Below are positions 52,146 to 61,040 of a DNA stretch of 64,000 bases, piece after piece. The DNA comes from Streptomyces sp. SID8374 (GTDB lineage: Bacteria; Actinomycetota; Actinomycetes; Streptomycetales; Streptomycetaceae): the NCBI RefSeq assembly GCF_009865135.1, contig NZ_WWGH01000001.1:620001-684000 (forward strand). The letters run 5' to 3'. Position numbers and translations under genes: made by a program. Every line of letters begins with the position of its first letter. Positions within the stretch are counted from its first letter, which is position 1. The notes beneath the pieces are model-generated. The model ran no database searches. It was not told where the DNA came from and saw only the letters and a program-made list of their open reading frames with translations.

Positions 52146-53306
52146 ATGTGGCCAGGACAGCAGCCGCCCGGGGGCGAGCAGAACCCGCAGGACCCGAACC
52201 AGAACCCGTACCAGCAGCCGGGGTACCAGCAGCCGAATCCCTATCAGCAACCGGGATATCCGCAGCAGGGGCAGCAGCCGGGGCAGTCCGGCGCGCCCGG
52301 ATACCCGCCGGGCCAGCCCGGACAGCAGGGGCAGCCAGGTCAGCCCGGCTACGGACAGCCGGGCTACGGACAGCAGCCCGGGTACGGACAGCCCGGCTAC
52401 GGGCAGCCCAATCCGTACCAGCAGCCGACCGTCCCGCAGTACGCGGTGCCGGGTCCGCCCGGCGGGCCCAAGCCGGACGACGGCAGGAAGAAGACGACCG
52501 TCATCGCCATCGTCGCGGCGACCGCCGTCGTCGTGGCCGCCGTCGTCACCGGCGTCATCGTGATGAACAACAAGGACGACGACGGCGGATCGACCGTCGC
52601 CGACGACAAGAAGTCCGCCTCCCCCAGCGCGAAGCCGAGCGTGTCGGAGGAGGCGAGCTCCGCTCCGGTGGAGAACCCGCGCGGCTCCGAGGACGACCCC
52701 AAGCCCCTCATCCCGGGGTGGAAGGTCGTCACCAACCCGAAGTGGGGCACGCAGTTCGACGTGCCCGGTGACTGGGAGGTCTCCAGCTCGGGTGTGTTCG
52801 CCGGGTTCGAGGACGCCAAGAATCCCACGGGCAAGCCCGTCGCCGGTTTCTCCGCGCCCGCCTACTACAAGAGCAAGTGGTGCGTCGACGACTCCGACAA
52901 GGACGGCCGCGAGGAGGAGACCGAGCTGGCGGGCGTCGGCACCAAGGGCGCGCGCGGGGCGAAGAACGCCGACGAGGCCGCGCGGGCCGAGGCGGGCACC
53001 TGGGTGTGGGCGGCCTACGCCCAGTCCGACTCCAAGGACAAGGTCAAGATCGACCCGGCCAAGCCGTTCACCACCAAGTCGGGTCTCTCCGGCAGCGTGG
53101 TGACCGCCACCGCGACCGGTCTGACCAAGAAGGAGAAGTGCGACACCGACGGCAAGTCGATCGCCTTCTCGTTCAAGAACGGCAACGACGAGTTCTCGAC
53201 CTGGATCCTCTACGGCCCCAAGGGCGTCGAGGGTGAGCTGCCGGACACCACCATCCAGCAGATCCTGAGCACGGTCCGCCTCACCGCCGACAAGCCGACC
53301 GGCTGA
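52146..53306 (+). CDS. Membrane-anchored protein with Pro/Gln/Gly-rich cytoplasmic repeat
   Basis: A 386-residue protein from ATG 52146. Residues 1-115 are low-complexity repeats of [14 protein letters not shown] units. A membrane helix follows at about 116-137 ([24 protein letters not shown]), then a Ser/Asp/Glu linker. A globular extracytoplasmic domain (about 185-386) follows: [47 protein letters not shown], with paired cysteines. Similar proteins are common in Streptomyces, often near serine/threonine kinase systems, but the function is unknown. Weakly AT-containing promoter region at 52010-52140. Confidence 0.8.
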   Translation: MWPGQQPPGGEQNPQDPNQNPYQQPGYQQPNPYQQPGYPQQGQQPGQSGAPGYPPGQPGQQGQPGQPGYGQPGYGQQPGYGQPGYGQPNPYQQPTVPQYAVPGPPGGPKPDDGRKKTTVIAIVAATAVVVAAVVTGVIVMNNKDDDGGSTVADDKKSASPSAKPSVSEEASSAPVENPRGSEDDPKPLIPGWKVVTNPKWGTQFDVPGDWEVSSSGVFAGFEDAKNPTGKPVAGFSAPAYYKSKWCVDDSDKDGREEETELAGVGTKGARGAKNADEAARAEAGTWVWAAYAQSDSKDKVKIDPAKPFTTKSGLSGSVVTATATGLTKKEKCDTDGKSIAFSFKNGNDEFSTWILYGPKGVEGELPDTTIQQILSTVRLTADKPTG

Positions 53307-53332
53307 CGCCACTCACGCCGCTGACGCCCGCT

Positions 53333-53366
53333 CTCCGGTCCGGGAACGCTGTCCCCCGGGCCGGAG
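53333..53366. terminator. Bidirectional terminator
   Basis: CTCCGGTCCGGG (53333-53344) and CCCGGGCCGGAG (53355-53366), twelve-base arms with one G-U, between convergent genes. Confidence 0.6.
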
Positions 53367-53414
53367 GGCGGGCGCCGTGCTGCTCAGCCGCTGTTCAAGA
53401 CGTCCCGTCACCGC

Positions 53415-54260
53415 TCAGCCGATGCTGAAGGCGCCGTCCGGCGGCTCGGGCGAGGCGACGGCGTCCGCGTCCGCCACCGGGCGGGCCGCGCCGGTGAGCC
53501 GGACCAGCGCCTGCCCCTCGGTGACCCGGGCCGGAAAGGCGTCGGCGGCGCAACGGCGGGTGAGCGGCGCCGTGTCGATCGGGGCGTGCGAGGCGAGCAG
53601 CACGACGTTGCCGAACCGCCGCCCGCGCAGCACCGCCGGCTCACCGATCAGCGCCAGCTCCGCGAAGACCGCCGCGAAGTTGGCCAGTTGGGACCGGAGG
53701 AACGCGAACGGCGCGCTGTCCGCCAGGTTGGCGGCGTAGACCCCGTCCGGCCGCAGCACCCGCCCGGCGGCCCGCGCGTACTCCACCGACGTGAGGTGCG
53801 CCGGGACCCGCGAGCCGCCGAAGACGTCCGCGACGACCACATCGGCGGACGCGGCCGGTGCCGCCTCCAGCCGGGCCCGGGCGTCGGCGGCGTGCACGGA
53901 GATGCCGCTGCCGTCGGGCAGCGGCAGGTGTTCCCGCACCATCCGCAGCAGCTCCCGGTCCGCCTCGACGACGTCCTGCCGCGAACCGGGACGGGTCGCG
54001 GCGACATACCGGGGCAGGGTGAGCGCCCCGCCGCCGAGGTGGAGGACGTCCAGCGGGGCGCCCTCGGGGGCGGCGCAGTCCAGGACGTGCGCGAGGCGCC
54101 GTACGTACTCGAACTCCAGGTACGCCGGGTCGTCGAGGTCCACGTAGGACTGGGGCGCGTCGTCGACCGTGAGCAGCCAGGCCCGGTCGCGGTCCACGTC
54201 GGGCAGCAGCCGGGCGGTGCCGCAGTCCACCTCGCGGATGACGGGTATCGGCTCGTTCAC
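53415..54260 (-). CDS. Spermidine-synthase-like methyltransferase-fold protein
   Basis: A 281-residue Rossmann protein. GTG 54260 (NEPIPVIREVDCGTARLLPD) is preferred; a GTG at 54284 is possible because GGAGG lies only one base before 54260. VDLDDPAYLEFEYVRRLAHVLD and VLHLGGGALTLPRYVAATRPGSRQDVVEADRELL are the SpeE-type aminopropyltransferase core, and VVVADVFGGSRVPAHLTSVEY follows. It lacks a full polyamine-binding signature that I can confirm, so it is a fold assignment, not a proven spermidine synthase. Confidence 0.83.
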   Translation of the reverse strand: MNEPIPVIREVDCGTARLLPDVDRDRAWLLTVDDAPQSYVDLDDPAYLEFEYVRRLAHVLDCAAPEGAPLDVLHLGGGALTLPRYVAATRPGSRQDVVEADRELLRMVREHLPLPDGSGISVHAADARARLEAAPAASADVVVADVFGGSRVPAHLTSVEYARAAGRVLRPDGVYAANLADSAPFAFLRSQLANFAAVFAELALIGEPAVLRGRRFGNVVLLASHAPIDTAPLTRRCAADAFPARVTEGQALVRLTGAARPVADADAVASPEPPDGAFSIG

Positions 54261-54285
54261 CCCTCCATTGTCGCCCCCGCACACC

Positions 54286-54323
54286 GCTGCCCGTCACCCC
54301 TGGGTCCAGGGGTGACGGGCAGC
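54286..54323. terminator. tuf3 terminator, perfect 18-bp hairpin
   Basis: GCTGCCCGTCACCCCTGG (54286-54303), two-base loop, CCAGGGGTGACGGGCAGC (54306-54323). It begins eight bases after the EF-Tu stop on the minus strand and lies between that gene and the next minus-strand start. Confidence 0.8.
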
Positions 54324-54331
54324 GGCAGCCG

Positions 54332-55507
54332 TCAGAGCAGGCCGGTGACCGTGCCCGCGCCGACCGTGCGGCCGCCCTCGCGGATCGCGAAGCCGAGGCC
54401 GGACTCCAGCGGGACGTCACGGCCCAGCTCCACGGTCATGGTGACCGTGTCGCCGGGGCGCGCGACGGCTACCTCGCCGAGGTCGATGTCACCGACGACG
54501 TCCGCCGTACGGATGTAGAACTGCGGCCGGTAACCGGTGGTGACCGGGGTCGACCGGCCGCCCTCCTTCGTCGACAGGACGTACACCTGCGCGCTGAACC
54601 GGCGGCTGGGCACCACGCTGCCGGGCGCGGCCACGACATGGCCGCGTCGCACCCGGTCGCGCTCCACCCCGCGCAGCAGCAGCGCCACGTTGTCCCCGGC
54701 CTCGGCGGACTCCATCGGCTTGCCGAAGGTCTCCAGGCCGGTGACGACCGTCTCGATCTCCGCGCCCAGCACCTGGACCTTGTCCCCGACGCGGACGGTG
54801 CCGCGCTCCACCGCACCGGTGACGACCGTGCCCCGGCCGGTGATGGTCAGGACGTTCTCCACGGAGAGCAGGAACGGCGCGTCGGTGTAGCGCACCGGCA
54901 TCGGTACGTACGTGTCGACGGCGTCCAGCAGCCCTTCGATCGCCGCCGTCCACCGCGGGTCGCCCTCCAGCGCCTTGAGCCCGGAGACCCGGACCACGGG
55001 GACGGTGTCACCGCCGTACCCGTGCGCGGAGAGCAGCTCGCGGACCTCCAGCTCCACCAGGTCGGTCAGCTCGGGGTCGCCCGCGTCGGCCTTGTTGAGG
55101 GCGACGACGATGTGGTCGACGCCCACCTGACGGGCCAGCAGGACGTGCTCGGCGGTCTGCGGCATGATCCCGTCGAGGGCGGAGACGACGAGGATCGCCC
55201 CGTCCAGCTGCGCCGCTCCCGTCACCATGTTCTTGATGTAGTCGGCGTGGCCGGGCATGTCGACGTGCGCGTAGTGCCGGGTGTCGGTCTCGTACTCGAC
55301 GTGCGCGATGTTGATGGTGATGCCGCGCTGGGCCTCCTCGGGGGCCCGGTCGATCCGGTCGAACGACACGTAGGAGGTGGAGCCGGAGCCCCGCTCGCTG
55401 AGGACCTTGGTGATGGCGGCGGTGAGGGTGGTCTTGCCGTGGTCGACGTGGCCCATGGTGCCGATGTTGAGGTGCGGCTTGGTGCGCACGTAAGCCGTCT
55501 TGGACAT
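54332..55507 (-). CDS. tuf3: Divergent elongation factor Tu (third Streptomyces EF-Tu)
   Basis: A 391-residue EF-Tu with intact GTPase motifs: GHVDHGKTT (19-27), RGITIN, DMPGHAD and NKAD. It carries aminoacyl-tRNA to the ribosome. It differs from the housekeeping protein in many places. DCPGHAD is DMPGHAD, the E. coli Tyr160 region SQYDF reads SAHGY, and GLRFAIREGG reads [10 protein letters not shown]. The stand-alone context, without rpsL/rpsG/fusA, fits tuf3, which from memory is stringently induced in S. coelicolor. AAAGGA precedes the ATG. Confidence 0.92.
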   Translation of the reverse strand: MSKTAYVRTKPHLNIGTMGHVDHGKTTLTAAITKVLSERGSGSTSYVSFDRIDRAPEEAQRGITINIAHVEYETDTRHYAHVDMPGHADYIKNMVTGAAQLDGAILVVSALDGIMPQTAEHVLLARQVGVDHIVVALNKADAGDPELTDLVELEVRELLSAHGYGGDTVPVVRVSGLKALEGDPRWTAAIEGLLDAVDTYVPMPVRYTDAPFLLSVENVLTITGRGTVVTGAVERGTVRVGDKVQVLGAEIETVVTGLETFGKPMESAEAGDNVALLLRGVERDRVRRGHVVAAPGSVVPSRRFSAQVYVLSTKEGGRSTPVTTGYRPQFYIRTADVVGDIDLGEVAVARPGDTVTMTVELGRDVPLESGLGFAIREGGRTVGAGTVTGLL

Positions 55508-55562
55508 GGCTCGTTCCTTTGAGAACTCGAAGCTGAGAAGGAGAAGACCCCAGGGCCCGGCC

Positions 55563-55605
55563 GACCCTCCCCTTGCGGGGTCCGCCGGACTGTCGGGGGA
55601 GGGTC
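55563..55605. promoter_or_regulatory. Hairpin in the tuf3 leader
   Basis: GACCCTCCCC (55563-55572) and GGGGAGGGTC (55596-55605), ten-base perfect arms with an inner GC-rich loop, 56-98 bases upstream of the EF-Tu start and directly after the stop of the small open frame. Could be an attenuator or a terminator for upstream transcription. Confidence 0.45.
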
Positions 55606-55759
55606 AGCTTCGGGCGCCGCCGATGGGCGCTGCTGCGAAGACCGCTGCTGCGGCCGGGGCGACTGCCTCGGCGACCGCGGCGTCCACGGCAGCCTTCGGC
55701 GCGGCCGCGACTGCGGGCCGTGCTGCGAGGAAGGCGTACCGGAACATGCCCCTGATCAT
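55604..55759 (-). CDS. Possible small alanine-rich protein upstream of tuf3
   Basis: A 51-residue frame, MIRGMFRYAFLAARPAVAAAP, with about half the remaining residues alanine. ATG 55747 would give 47 residues. It ends at a hairpin preceding tuf3. The ribosome site is poor and alanine-rich frames are common in GC-rich DNA, so this is a weak call. Otherwise the 295-base gap between alkD-like and tuf3 genes is non-coding leader or promoter. Confidence 0.25.
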   Translation of the reverse strand: MIRGMFRYAFLAARPAVAAAPKAAVDAAVAEAVAPAAAAVFAAAPIGGARS

Positions 55760-55802
55760 CGCCGGGCGCGGCGGCCGCGTCGAATGGTTTTCCGTACGGC
55801 TC

Positions 55803-56528
55803 TCAGAGGTTCTTGAGCGCCTCGCGCACCGACAGCGGTGACAGCCGGTCCCGGGCGCCCTCGACGAAGTCGCGTACGGCGGTGGGGTCGGTCTTGGCGT
55901 ACTCCCGCAGCGCCCAGCCGATCGCCTTGCGGATGAAGAAGTCCGGGTGGTCCGCGCGGCGCAGGCAGTAGCCGAAGAGGCGGTCTGCGTCGGTGGCTTC
56001 CTTGCAGCGGAGCTGGTGCAGCAGGGCGGTCCGCGCGACCCACAGGTTCTCGTCGTCGATCCACCGGTCCATCGCGCGGGCGAGCGCGGGGTCTGCGGTG
56101 ACCAGGGGGCCCGCGACATGGGCTGCGAGGGCGTCGACCGTGTCCCACCAGGGCGTGGTGGTGACGAGGTGGTGCAGGACGGGCAGGAATCCGGAGGAGC
56201 AGGAGGAGACGTGACGGCGGAGGTAGTCGACGGCGAAGTAGTGGTACTCGCGCTCGGGCAGCCGCCAGCAGCGCAGCGCGACGGCCGTGCAGTCCCGCTC
56301 GGCCGGCCGGCCGGTGCCCGCCAGTACGGCCTTGGACAGGGCCCGGCGCTGCGGGGTGGGGATTCCGAGGAACGGGGCGATGTGCTTCATGTACGCGGCG
56401 GCGCCCTCGGCCCGTACGGGGTCGGCGGCCGGGGCGTACAGCTCGGTCAGCCGGGCGAGGACGGTGTCGGCGAGCGGGCTCGCCGGTACGGCGGGGGCGG
56501 GGGCTGCGGCTGGGTCCACGCGACGCAC
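55803..56528 (-). CDS. DNA alkylation repair protein (AlkD-like HEAT repeats)
   Basis: A 241-residue all-helical protein starting GTG 56528. HEAT-repeat segments AAYMKHIAPFLGIPTPQRRALSKAVL, LRCWRLPEREYHYFAVDYLRRHV, TTPWWDTVDALAAHVAG, RWIDDENLWVARTALLHQLRCKEATDADRLFGYCLR and FFIRKAIGWALREYAKTDP match the AlkD DNA-glycosylase fold that excises N3/N7 alkylpurines. The WD/W pair in TTPWWDTVD is the usual catalytic Asp/Trp setting. Divergent from the TVP38 gene with only 40 bases between. Confidence 0.93.
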   Translation of the reverse strand: MRRVDPAAAPAPAVPASPLADTVLARLTELYAPAADPVRAEGAAAYMKHIAPFLGIPTPQRRALSKAVLAGTGRPAERDCTAVALRCWRLPEREYHYFAVDYLRRHVSSCSSGFLPVLHHLVTTTPWWDTVDALAAHVAGPLVTADPALARAMDRWIDDENLWVARTALLHQLRCKEATDADRLFGYCLRRADHPDFFIRKAIGWALREYAKTDPTAVRDFVEGARDRLSPLSVREALKNL

Positions 56529-56568
56529 ATTACGGCGATCACATACCGCTTTCGGTTAGTCTCCCCGA

Positions 56569-57291
56569 ATGTTCGACCCCGTCCCCACCGCCCGGCCCGC
56601 CGGCGCCACGGCCCTTCGTCGTCCGAGGGCGCTGCTCTCCCCCTGGTCCCGGTTCTCGCTGCTCGTGGCGGTGCTGCTGGGCGCCGCCTCCACGATGCTG
56701 CTGTTCGAACCACAGCGACTGCTGGCGTCGGGCTGGCCGGAGCAGCTGACCGGCGGCGGTGCGGCGATGCTGTTCGGACTCGCGTACGGGGCGCTGACCG
56801 TGGCGTTCGTGCCGCGCCCGCTCCTCAACCTCGCGGCGGGGGCCCTCTTCGGTACGCAGACGGGGCTGGCGGCGGCCCTGGCGGGCACGGTGCTCGGTGC
56901 GGGCGTCTCGTTCATGCTGGGCCGGGTCCTCGGTCAGGACGCGCTGCGCACCCTGCTGCGCGGGAAGGTGCTCACCGCCGCCGACGGGGTGCTGAGCCGG
57001 CACGGCTTCCGCTCGGTGCTGGCGCTCCGCCTCTTCCCCGGGATCCCGTTCGCCGCCGCCAACTACTGCGCGGCCACCTCCCGCATGGGCTACCCGCCCT
57101 TCCTCCTGGCCACCGGGCTGGGCTCCATCCCGAACACGGCGGCGTACGTCATAGCGGGCAGCGAGGCCGCCTCGCCGACCTCGCCCCTCTTCCTGGCGGC
57201 GATGGGGTTCATCGTGGTCTCCGGTCTCGGCGGGGCGCTGGTGGCCTGGCGCAAACGCCACCGGCTCGGCCGGGACACGCCGGAGGGCTGA
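56569..57291 (+). CDS. TVP38/TMEM64 (VTT/DedA-like) membrane protein
   Basis: A 240-residue membrane protein with about five helices. The VTT-domain core is FVPRPLLNLAAGALFGTQTG, then GTVLGAGVSFMLGRVLGQDAL, LRLFPGIPFAAANYCAATSRMGYPPFLLATGLGSIPNTAAYVIAG. This family includes lipid scramblase-like proteins. A TTAGTC-type -10 ends eight to nine bases upstream, hinting at a short leader. Precedes uppP by 185 bases. Confidence 0.9.
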   Translation: MFDPVPTARPAGATALRRPRALLSPWSRFSLLVAVLLGAASTMLLFEPQRLLASGWPEQLTGGGAAMLFGLAYGALTVAFVPRPLLNLAAGALFGTQTGLAAALAGTVLGAGVSFMLGRVLGQDALRTLLRGKVLTAADGVLSRHGFRSVLALRLFPGIPFAAANYCAATSRMGYPPFLLATGLGSIPNTAAYVIAGSEAASPTSPLFLAAMGFIVVSGLGGALVAWRKRHRLGRDTPEG

Positions 57292-57308
57292 GCGGGCGTC
57301 AGCACGCG

Positions 57309-57327
57309 GATGACCGATGCGGTCATC
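57309..57327. promoter_or_regulatory. Inverted repeat between TVP38 and uppP genes
   Basis: GATGACCG-ATG-CGGTCATC, eight-base perfect arms, 18 bases after the TVP38 stop. A terminator or a regulatory site for uppP; not enough to decide. Confidence 0.4.
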
Positions 57328-57476
57328 CTGGCGTTCACCTTCAGGCGATACGCTGCGCGCGACCTCGATCTTCCTGATGTCCCCGACCGCACTCCGTACT
57401 CCGCACGCCGCACTCTGCCGATGGGCCCCGTCGTCCCTGGCCGATGCACGATCATTTCCGGGATGGCCAAAGCCCC

Positions 57477-58349
57477 ATGAGCTGGTTCGAATCATTCGTC
57501 CTGGGACTCGTTCAGGGACTGACCGAGTTCCTGCCGATCTCCTCCAGCGCCCATCTGCGGCTGACCGCCGCGTTCGCCGGCTGGCACGACCCGGGGGCCG
57601 CCTTCACCGCGATCACCCAGATCGGCACGGAGGCCGCCGTGCTGATCTACTTCCGCAAGGACATCGCCCGGATCGTGTCGGCCTGGTTCCGCTCGCTGAC
57701 GGACAAGGAGATGCGCGGCGACCACGACGCCCAGATGGGGTGGCTGGTCATCGTGGGATCGATCCCCATCGGGGTGCTGGGCATCACGCTCAAGGACCAG
57801 ATCGAGGGCCCGTTCCGCGACCTGCGGCTGATCGCGACCACGCTCATCGTCATGGGCATCGTCCTCGGCATCGCCGACCGGCTGGCCGCGCGCGACGAGG
57901 TGGGCGGCAAGCACCGCGCGGTCAGGGAGCGCAAGACGCTCAAGGACCTGGGCATCCGGGACGGTCTGATCTACGGCTTCTGCCAGGCGATGGCGCTGAT
58001 CCCCGGCGTCTCGCGCTCGGGCGCGACCATCAGCGGTGGTCTGCTGATGGGCTACACCCGCGAGTCGGCGGCACGTTACTCGTTCCTGCTGGCGATCCCC
58101 GCCGTGCTGGCCTCGGGCGTCTACGAGCTCAAGGACGTGGGCGAGGGCCATGTCTCCTGGGGGCCGACGATCTTCGCGACCCTGGTGGCGTTCTTCGTCG
58201 GATACGCCGTCATCGCATGGTTCATGAAGTTCATCACGACCAAGAGCTTCATGCCGTTCGTCATCTACCGGGTGGCCCTCGGCGTCCTGATCTTCGTCCT
58301 CGTCTCGGCCGGTGTGCTGAGCCCGCACGCGGGTGAGTCGGCCGGCTGA
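57477..58349 (+). CDS. uppP: Undecaprenyl-diphosphatase
   Basis: A 290-residue membrane phosphatase from ATG 57477 (MSWFESFVLGLVQGLTEFLP); the frame is open to 57444 but the extension is not family-like. It dephosphorylates C55-PP so the lipid carrier can re-enter cell-wall synthesis, and overproduction gives bacitracin resistance. The catalytic motifs EFLPISSSAHL and PGVSRSGATISGGLLMG are complete, with about eight membrane helices. Terminated by the hairpin at 58363-58390. Confidence 0.97.
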   Translation: MSWFESFVLGLVQGLTEFLPISSSAHLRLTAAFAGWHDPGAAFTAITQIGTEAAVLIYFRKDIARIVSAWFRSLTDKEMRGDHDAQMGWLVIVGSIPIGVLGITLKDQIEGPFRDLRLIATTLIVMGIVLGIADRLAARDEVGGKHRAVRERKTLKDLGIRDGLIYGFCQAMALIPGVSRSGATISGGLLMGYTRESAARYSFLLAIPAVLASGVYELKDVGEGHVSWGPTIFATLVAFFVGYAVIAWFMKFITTKSFMPFVIYRVALGVLIFVLVSAGVLSPHAGESAG

Positions 58350-58362
58350 CACACGGACAGGT

Positions 58363-58390
58363 GCCCCGCCCGGGAGCAGCCGGGCGGGGC
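58363..58390. terminator. uppP terminator
   Basis: GCCCCGCCCGG-GAGCAG-CCGGGCGGGGC, eleven-base perfect arms, 14 bases after the uppP stop; it also lies beyond the stop of the convergent kinase gene. Confidence 0.7.
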
Positions 58391-58463
58391 CGATCCAGCA
58401 GCGCAGCAGCCAGCAGCGCGGATAGATGTCACCACCGTAGGGCGGGGGTCTGACAACGCCGGT

Positions 58464-59021
58464 TCAGCGGCCCGTGAGCCCCGTCGCCGCGAGGACCGCG
58501 TCCACCGTCTCCTCGACCGTCAGCTCCGCGCTGTCGATCCAGACGCCCTCACCGGCCAGTTCGTCACGCATCGCCGCGTCCAGGAACGACCAGTCCGTGG
58601 TGAGCTTCTTGTCCCGGGCGAGGTTGCGCTCCCCCGCCTTCGCCGCGCCCGGGGCGAGGACGACGAAGTGCAGCGGTCCGACGGCGATCTGCCGCCGGTA
58701 GAAGCCGAGGTGGGCCCGGCGGACGACCACGTCGTCGATGACCGGCAGGAACCCGGCGCTGACAAAACTGTCCGCCAGCAGGCAGGCGTTGCGGGCCCGC
58801 AGGAAGATCTGCCGGTCCGCCTCCTCGTCCCGCTCCGGTGAGGGCCACCGCCCGCCTGTGACGATGAGCCCCTGGAGGGCGTCCACCTCGATATGGGCCG
58901 AGGCGGCGAACCGGTCGGCGAGCGCGGCCGCCACCGTGGATTTGCCGCTGCCCGGGATACCGCTCAGCAGGACGGCCCCCGCCGCCGGTTCGGTGTCCAC
59001 CGGTACTTCGGTCCAGGTCAT
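58464..59021 (-). CDS. Small P-loop kinase (AAA_33 / chloramphenicol-phosphotransferase-like)
   Basis: A 185-residue protein from ATG 59021. Walker A is LSGIPGSGKSTVAAALADRF (about residues 18-37). DALQGLIVTGG and LPVIDDVVVRRAHLGFYRRQI follow. NLARDKKLTTDWSF resembles a lid region. The fold is that of small-molecule or nucleoside kinases. It is divergent from the four-gene cassette with 181 bases between starts and could serve it, but this is only positional. Confidence 0.82.
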   Translation of the reverse strand: MTWTEVPVDTEPAAGAVLLSGIPGSGKSTVAAALADRFAASAHIEVDALQGLIVTGGRWPSPERDEEADRQIFLRARNACLLADSFVSAGFLPVIDDVVVRRAHLGFYRRQIAVGPLHFVVLAPGAAKAGERNLARDKKLTTDWSFLDAAMRDELAGEGVWIDSAELTVEETVDAVLAATGLTGR

Positions 59022-59202
59022 CGCGTCCCCGCTCCGCTCCCGGGCGGTCCGGCCCGCCCCCGCCGGTGATCGTAGGGCACCCCTCACGGCCGGAGGGCGG
59101 CGGGAACTTACCGGGCCGGGCCGCCGACTACTGGAGGACAGGTCAGCCGAACAGGTGCGGCAGCACGACGGCCCCACGAGGGCCGGGAGGAGGCCGAGAG
59201 GC

Positions 59203-59943
59203 ATGCAGTGGTACGAGGACGACGCGCTCTGGTCCGATTTCGCCTCGACGATGTTCCCGCCCGCCCGGGCCGAGTCCGCCGCCGCCCTCGTCGCCTCCTC
59301 GCCCCTCCTGGACTTCCCACCGGGTTCACGGGTGCTGGACCTGTGCTGCGGGCCGGGTCTCTTCGTGGTGCCGCTGGCGGCGCGCGGGTACGCGGTGACG
59401 GGCGTCGACCTCTCGCCCTCGATGCTGGAGCGGGCCCGGAACGTCTGCGACGCGGCGGGGGCCGATGTCCGCCTGGAACGGGCCGACATGCTCACGTACG
59501 CGGAGCCCGGCGCCTTCGACGTCGTGCTGAACGTCTTCACCTCGTTCGGCTACTTCGAGGACGCCGAGGACAACCTCCAGGTGCTCCGCAACGCGTACGA
59601 GAGCCTCGCGCCGGGTGGGCAGCTGCTGGTCGACGTGATGGGCAAGGAGGTGCTGGCGGGCTGGATCGGGCGGCCCAAGGCGGTGGACCTGCCGGACGGT
59701 GCGTACGTCGTCCAGCGCGACACCGTCCTCGACAGCTGGCGGCGGCTGCGCACCGACTGGACGCTGGTGCGGGGGAGTTCCGCCCGTACCGCCTCCATCC
59801 ACTCCTGGCTCTACTCCGCCGCCGAACTGCACGCCCTCTTCGAGGAGGCGGGCTTCGCCGACGTGGAATGCTTCGGCGGCTTCGACAGTTCGGCGTACGA
59901 CCAGCATTCGGACCGGCTCATCGTCCGCGGGCGGCGCAAGTGA
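59203..59943 (+). CDS. Class I SAM methyltransferase, first gene of the cassette
   Basis: A 246-residue methyltransferase from ATG 59203 (GAGAGG upstream). Motif I VLDLCCGPGLFVVPLAARGYAVTGVDLS, post-I LERARNVCDAAGADVRLERAD, motif IV VVLNVFTSFGYFEDAEDNLQVLRNAYESLAPGGQLLVDVMGK. The GYFEDxxDN pattern occurs in small-molecule methyltransferases of natural-product pathways. Its TGA overlaps the next gene's GTG (GTGA), so it is coupled to the PLP protein. Confidence 0.88.
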   Translation: MQWYEDDALWSDFASTMFPPARAESAAALVASSPLLDFPPGSRVLDLCCGPGLFVVPLAARGYAVTGVDLSPSMLERARNVCDAAGADVRLERADMLTYAEPGAFDVVLNVFTSFGYFEDAEDNLQVLRNAYESLAPGGQLLVDVMGKEVLAGWIGRPKAVDLPDGAYVVQRDTVLDSWRRLRTDWTLVRGSSARTASIHSWLYSAAELHALFEEAGFADVECFGGFDSSAYDQHSDRLIVRGRRK

Positions 59944-61040
59944 GGGCCGGGGAGCGGCAGTCCGCCGCCACCGCGACCGTGCACGAGCACATCACCGACG
60001 CCGTGAAGACCCCGGATCTGATCCGGCTGGACGGCGATGTGGTGCTCGCCCGGTTCGAGACGATGAAGGTGTACGCGGCGCTCGGCGCGGTCCGTTCGCT
60101 GCTGCGCCGGGGCCGGGTGGTCCCCGGGCAGACCCTGGTCGACAGCTCCAGCGGGATCTACGCGGTGGCGCTCGCCATGGCCTGTCACCGTTACGGTCTG
60201 CGCTGCCACATCGTGGCCTCGACCACCGTCGACGCCACGATGCTCGCCCAGCTGGAGATCCTCGGCGCGACCGTGGACAAGATGCCGCCGTCGCAGAGCC
60301 TGCGGCTGGACCAGGAGCTGCGCGTCCGCCATGTGCGGCAACTCCTCGCCGAGCGGCCGGACTTCCACTGGATGCGGCAGTACCACGACGCCGTGCACCA
60401 CGAGGGGTACCGGGAGTTCGCCGAACTCCTCGACGCCTCCCTGCCCGAGGGCCCGCTGACCGTGGTGGGCGCGGTCGGCACGGGCGCCTCGACCGGTGGA
60501 CTGGCCCGTGCGCTACGGGAGTCGGGGCGGGCGGTGCGGCTGGTGGGGATCCAGCCGTTCGGCAGCGTCACCTTCGCCAGCGAGCAGTTCAGCGACCCGG
60601 AGGCGATCATCGCGGGCATCGGCAGCTCCATCCCGTTCGGGAACGTCCACCACGAGCTGTACGACACCGTGCACTGGCTGGACTTCCGCCATGCGATGGC
60701 CGGAGCGGTCGGACTGCTGCGCCGGCACGCGGTGTTCGCCGGTCTCTCCACCGGAGCGGCCCACCTGGCGGCCTCCTGGGAGGCGGCGCGCGACCCGGGC
60801 CGTATGCATCTGGTACTGGGCGCGGACACCGGACACCGTTACGCCGAGCGGGTGTTCACCCGCCACACCGAGGCGCTGGACCCGGCAGGCCTGCGGCCCT
60901 GCACGATCACGTCGCTGGAGGCCCTGCGGCCGCCGTGGTCGGTGATGGAGTGGGGCCGGCGCGCCGCTCCCGAGGCCGCCCGCCTGCCCGAACAGGGCGG
61001 CGCCCCCGCCCCCGTACCGACTGTGGAGATGCAGCCATGA
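59940..61040 (+). CDS. Cysteine-synthase-like PLP protein with altered PLP-site motifs
   Basis: A 366-residue fold-type II PLP family protein starting GTG 59940. Against E. coli CysK, the segment NPSFSVKCR is shortened to TMKVYA, keeping a lysine. The phosphate-loop TSGNTG is SSSGIYA. GTGGTLTG is GTGASTGG, and ISSGAA is LSTGAA. So the fold is clear but the substrate and PLP loops differ from ordinary O-acetylserine sulfhydrylases. A role forming a beta-substituted or diamino acid precursor for the next ATP-grasp ligase is an inference. Overlaps both neighbours. Confidence 0.85.
   Translation: MRAGERQSAATATVHEHITDAVKTPDLIRLDGDVVLARFETMKVYAALGAVRSLLRRGRVVPGQTLVDSSSGIYAVALAMACHRYGLRCHIVASTTVDATMLAQLEILGATVDKMPPSQSLRLDQELRVRHVRQLLAERPDFHWMRQYHDAVHHEGYREFAELLDASLPEGPLTVVGAVGTGASTGGLARALRESGRAVRLVGIQPFGSVTFASEQFSDPEAIIAGIGSSIPFGNVHHELYDTVHWLDFRHAMAGAVGLLRRHAVFAGLSTGAAHLAASWEAARDPGRMHLVLGADTGHRYAERVFTRHTEALDPAGLRPCTITSLEALRPPWSVMEWGRRAAPEAARLPEQGGAPAPVPTVEMQP

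Noticed and set aside
52170..52440. Possible CRISPR or minisatellite array
   Set aside because: The repetition is in-frame QPGYGQ-type codons of a membrane protein, with no spacers of even length.
51916..52563. Arg/Ser-rich plus-strand frame
   Set aside because: Shadow of the Pro/Gln-rich repeat of the gene at 52146 in another frame.
58398..58425. CAGCAG-type repeat after uppP
   Set aside because: Too short and irregular to list as a repeat element.
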